The position numbers and the translations under genes were made by a program. From NCBI GenBank assembly GCA_003164825.1, contig PLUH01000141.1, forward strand, positions 1 through 5,451: a stretch of 5,451 nt of DNA, in the 5' to 3' direction. The notes below the pieces were generated by a model. That model had not been told where the DNA came from. It was given only the letters and a program-made list of their open reading frames with translations, and searched no databases. Positions 5,314-5,451 of this stretch are shown here, piece after piece. This DNA comes from Hyphomicrobiales bacterium (GTDB taxonomy: Bacteria; Pseudomonadota; Alphaproteobacteria; Rhizobiales; Beijerinckiaceae). Every line of letters begins with the position of its first letter. Within the stretch, counting starts at the first letter, position 1.

Positions 5314-5343
5314 TTGACAGAGCGCGGTTAGCGTGCCGTTAGC
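5314..5343 (+). promoter_or_regulatory. Strong-looking outward promoter at the right edge
   Basis: A perfect TTGACA (5314-5319, also CTTGAC at 5313-5318) follows an A/T-rich stretch with A7 (5294-5300) that resembles an UP element. The -10 is unclear: GTTAGC (5338-5343) lies 18 bp downstream, and the same GTTAGC occurs at 5327-5332. The promoter would drive a gene beyond the window. The arrangement recalls promoters of stable RNA operons, but no RNA gene is visible within the remaining 108 bases. Confidence 0.45.
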
Positions 5344-5451
5344 AAGCTTTCAGCGAATCATCGGGCGCCGAATCCAAGATGGTTTTGCCTCGATGTGCAA
5401 GATTGCGATTCGTCCTAACTCTGGGCCATGGACAGTCGGGCTCCCCGCTCC

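Larger units (their letters stand above)
5050..5451. other. AT-richer intergenic region upstream of mucR
   Basis: No protein or RNA gene is supported in these 402 bases. The part from about 5150 to 5320 is clearly richer in A and T than the rest of the window, with TA-containing runs such as TTTTAACTAG (5222-5231), an A7 run (5294-5300) and ATATAG (5179-5184). It contains the mucR promoter on the minus strand and an outward promoter on the plus strand. ATGs at 5379, 5394 and 5428 open plus frames to the window edge, but none has a good Shine-Dalgarno, so none is called. Confidence 0.6.

Noticed and set aside
5344..5451. tRNA or start of an rRNA gene after the TTGACA promoter
   Set aside because: No tRNA cloverleaf with a TPsiC-type arm, boxA sequence or 16S start could be found before the window ends.

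Overview
The window is a GC-rich stretch of ordinary chromosome, most likely from an alphaproteobacterium of the order Hyphomicrobiales (Rhizobiales). The grounds are a SAM-II type riboswitch ahead of an O-succinylhomoserine sulfhydrylase gene, a MucR/Ros-family regulator, the gene order pgsA-moaD-moaE, and promoter elements close to the alphaproteobacterial CTTGAC-N17-CTATAT pattern. Family or genus cannot be resolved from this sequence. I see no phage, IS, CRISPR, tRNA or rRNA gene.

Layout. Bases 1-209 are a regulatory leader: a promoter (46-75), a SAM-II riboswitch (about 84-139) and a short hairpin next to the Shine-Dalgarno site. metZ follows (210-1439, +) and ends in a strong intrinsic terminator. 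A second hairpin with nearly the same core lies 3' of the convergent yidB-like gene (1528-1992, -). yidB and a small GlsB/YeaQ-type membrane protein gene (2158-2409, +) diverge from a 165-bp gap. glsB meets moaE tail to tail and the two overlap by 12 bp. moaE (2398-2871), moaD (2874-3125) and pgsA (3133-3744) form a tight minus-strand operon transcribed pgsA-moaD-moaE. A 178-bp gap separates pgsA from the divergent upp (3923-4552, +). upp converges on mucR (4642-5049, -). Bases 5050-5451 are an AT-richer intergenic region with a good mucR promoter on the minus strand and a separate TTGACA promoter pointing out of the window on the plus strand.

How the genes work together. metZ makes homocysteine for methionine synthesis and should be switched off by S-adenosylmethionine through the riboswitch. 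moaD and moaE encode the two subunits of molybdopterin synthase and are co-transcribed with the phosphatidylglycerol pathway gene pgsA, with translation probably coupled. upp salvages uracil. mucR encodes an H-NS-like global regulator of surface, motility and virulence/symbiosis genes in relatives; this copy lacks two of the four usual zinc ligands.

No clearly undescribed system is visible. The points most worth checking are the non-canonical pseudoknot of the riboswitch, the zinc-ligand loss in MucR, the paired look-alike hairpins after metZ, and the strong outward promoter at the right edge.
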